From: Turicibacter sp. UBA7094 | Lineage (GTDB): Bacteria > Bacillota_I > Bacilli_A > MOL361 > Turicibacteraceae | Assembly (NCBI GenBank): GCA_002493395.1 | Contig: DKYS01000006.1 | Location: 8,497-14,780 of the forward strand | Length of the DNA: 6,284 nt | Reading direction: 5' to 3' | Shown here: in pieces, positions 5,040-6,284 of the stretch | Layout: each line of letters opens with the position of its first letter | How positions within the stretch are numbered: position 1 is the first letter of the stretch | Notes under the pieces: generated by a model | What the model was told of the DNA's origin: nothing | The model's database searches: none | What the model saw: only the letters and a program-made list of their open reading frames with translations | Made by a program: the position numbers and the translations under genes

Positions 5040-6068
5040 ATGACAAATACCAACAATCATTTTCTAAAAAATATAACAGATATCATACCTGGATTTATTG
5101 TTTCTGTAGTAGTTGCCCTTATTAGTATGTTTATTGCAAATTTTATTCCAAAACTTGGAGCAGCTTCTATCGCTATCTTCCTAGGGATGTTTGTCGGAAA
5201 TGTATTTTTAAATCAAAAAGTATTTCAAAAAGGATATAAGTTCTCAGAAACAGACTTACTCTCTTACTCTATTGTTTTATTAGGAGCAACATTAAGTATC
5301 TCTACCATTTCTGAAATCGGAATTTCCGGAGTTCTATTTATCGTCTTACAAATGGCTATTACGGTTGCAGGGGCTTTATTTATCGGAAAAAAATTAGGTT
5401 TTTCAGATAACTTTAGATACATGATGGCAAGTGGGAATGCCGTATGTGGGTCTTCTGCCATCGCAGCAACAGCACCTGTTATCGGAGCTGATGATAAAGA
5501 AAAAGGGATTTCAATTACAATTGTCAATGTGACTGGGATTGTCCTTATGTTCTTATTACCTTTAATTTCTCAAGTTTTATACAATAATGAGACAACTCAA
5601 ACATCAGCAATGATCGGTGGTATTTTACAGTCTGTTGGACAAGTTGTCGCAAGTGGTGCCATGGTTAATGAACACGTTAAAGATTTATCAACTATCTTTA
5701 AAATTGTTCGTATCATCTTTTTAGTCGTTGTTGTTTTTGGATTAGGACACTTAAAAAACAAATCAAATAAAGAAATTCTTGAAGAAGAAGTAGAAGGAAT
5801 TGAAAAAGGAAAAATTAAAGTTCCTTGGTATGTTATCGGATTCTTTATTACTTGTGCCTTATTCTCTTTTGGAATCATTAGTAAAGATCTTTCAGTTCTT
5901 TGTAAAGAAATTAGTAATAAATTTGAAATCATTGCATTAGCAGCGATTGGATTACGCGTTAATGTAAAAGATTTAATTAAACAAGGAAAAGCAGTTTCTT
6001 TATACGGATTATTTGTAGGATTATTGCAAATTGTAGCGGCAATCATTCTTATTTGGATTTTGTTATAG
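5040..6068 (+). CDS. yeiH: YeiH/UPF0324-family membrane protein, putative sulfate or sulfite exporter (342 aa)
   Basis: Polytopic inner-membrane protein of the Cons_hypoth698 (YeiH) family, near the usual length of about 340 residues. Family marks: FLGMFVGN (47-54); GNAVCGSSAIAA (132-143), the most conserved stretch; VNVTGI (163-168); GGILQSVGQVVASG (193-206); and GLRVNVKDL (304-312). About ten hydrophobic segments can be drawn, including 14-36, 74-92, 97-116, 158-180, 221-236, 264-284 and 318-341. A charged cytoplasmic loop rich in Lys and Glu lies at 238-261. The family is annotated as sulfate exporters, but the true substrate is not settled; export of sulfite or a related sulfur compound fits the CysL/YeiE-like neighbour. 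The start at 5040 follows GAGAGGAG (5025-5032) by 7 bases. ATG 5016 is rejected because it would sit at the transcription start. It stands alone as an operon. Confidence 0.9.
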   Translation: MTNTNNHFLKNITDIIPGFIVSVVVALISMFIANFIPKLGAASIAIFLGMFVGNVFLNQKVFQKGYKFSETDLLSYSIVLLGATLSISTISEIGISGVLFIVLQMAITVAGALFIGKKLGFSDNFRYMMASGNAVCGSSAIAATAPVIGADDKEKGISITIVNVTGIVLMFLLPLISQVLYNNETTQTSAMIGGILQSVGQVVASGAMVNEHVKDLSTIFKIVRIIFLVVVVFGLGHLKNKSNKEILEEEVEGIEKGKIKVPWYVIGFFITCALFSFGIISKDLSVLCKEISNKFEIIALAAIGLRVNVKDLIKQGKAVSLYGLFVGLLQIVAAIILIWILL

Positions 6069-6123
6069 TTCTAAGTTATAAGAACAACTGATACTAGTAG
6101 AAATTCTCATAATAAATAGGTGC

Positions 6124-6164
6124 GAAAAGTTTCATATCTTACGGTATGAAACTTTTCTTAATTT
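6124..6164 (+). terminator. Intrinsic terminator of the exporter gene
   Basis: GAAAAGTTTCATATC (6124-6138) pairs with GGTATGAAACTTTTC (6143-6157) around a TTAC loop: a 15-bp stem with one G-T pair. The tail TTAATTT (6158-6164) is only moderately T-rich, but the stem is strong and lies 56 bases after the stop codon. Confidence 0.8.
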
Positions 6165-6284
6165 ATAAACAAAAGTACAATTATTGCCGTAACATTGGGA
6201 CTGGTTATCTAAGTAGTTCTATAACACCACCCTCTATACATCCAAAGAAAGCTTTACTTATGCTCAACCACCCGGTTTATCGTT
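6165..6284. other. Unassigned window end
   Basis: No gene is supported. An ATG at 6260 opens a frame that runs off the window (MLNHPVYR...), but no clear ribosome binding site precedes it. On the minus strand every frame entering from the edge stops within about ten codons. Confidence 0.4.

Noticed and set aside
5264..5527. Minus-strand open frame of 87 codons
   Set aside because: It lies wholly inside the exporter gene on the other strand, has no ribosome binding site support and no family resemblance.
5597..6046. Minus-strand open frame of 149 codons
   Set aside because: It is antisense to the well-conserved exporter gene, and its composition is that of a mirror frame of a membrane protein.

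Overview
The window is AT-rich with standard bacterial codons, strong GGAGG-type ribosome binding sites and short U-tailed terminators. This suggests a low-GC Gram-positive bacterium (Bacillota; a gut firmicute such as Turicibacter would fit, but the sequence alone does not prove a genus). It holds seven protein genes. I see no tRNA, rRNA, CRISPR array, transposase or recombinase.

Layout. (1) 1-636, plus strand: a single-gene unit for a small universal stress protein, with its own terminator. (2) 645-3571, minus strand: an ABC-transporter cassette read right to left, in the order small secreted protein, permease A, permease B, ATPase. The last three genes overlap or nearly touch. The cassette is bounded on both sides by the same 52-bp hairpin-forming sequence (647-698 and 3518-3569), which acts as a terminator at the end of the ATPase gene and at the end of the upstream regulator gene. 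(3) 3578-6164: a divergent pair, a LysR-family regulator (minus) and a YeiH/UPF0324-family membrane exporter (plus), separated by 556 bp. This gap carries a good sigma-A promoter for the exporter and several dyads of the LysR type. (4) 6165-6284: nothing recognisable.

How the genes work together. The regulator/exporter pair matches the classical yeiE-yeiH arrangement. The effector domain of the regulator resembles the CysL/YeiE group, so a sulfite- or sulfate-related signal controlling export is the best guess. The ABC cassette is the least understood part: a Sec-exported, cysteine-free, beta-rich protein of about 100 mature residues sits in front of two permeases that I cannot place in a named family and a BcrA-type ATPase. 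The layout resembles loci for lactococcin 972-like or DUF2712-like secreted peptides with dedicated ABC transporters. It could be a toxin/immunity, envelope-stress or signalling system. That is inference.

Three start codons are moved inside the longest open frame, because the ribosome binding sites, and in one case the promoter, favour an internal ATG: stress protein 133, regulator 4483, exporter 5040.
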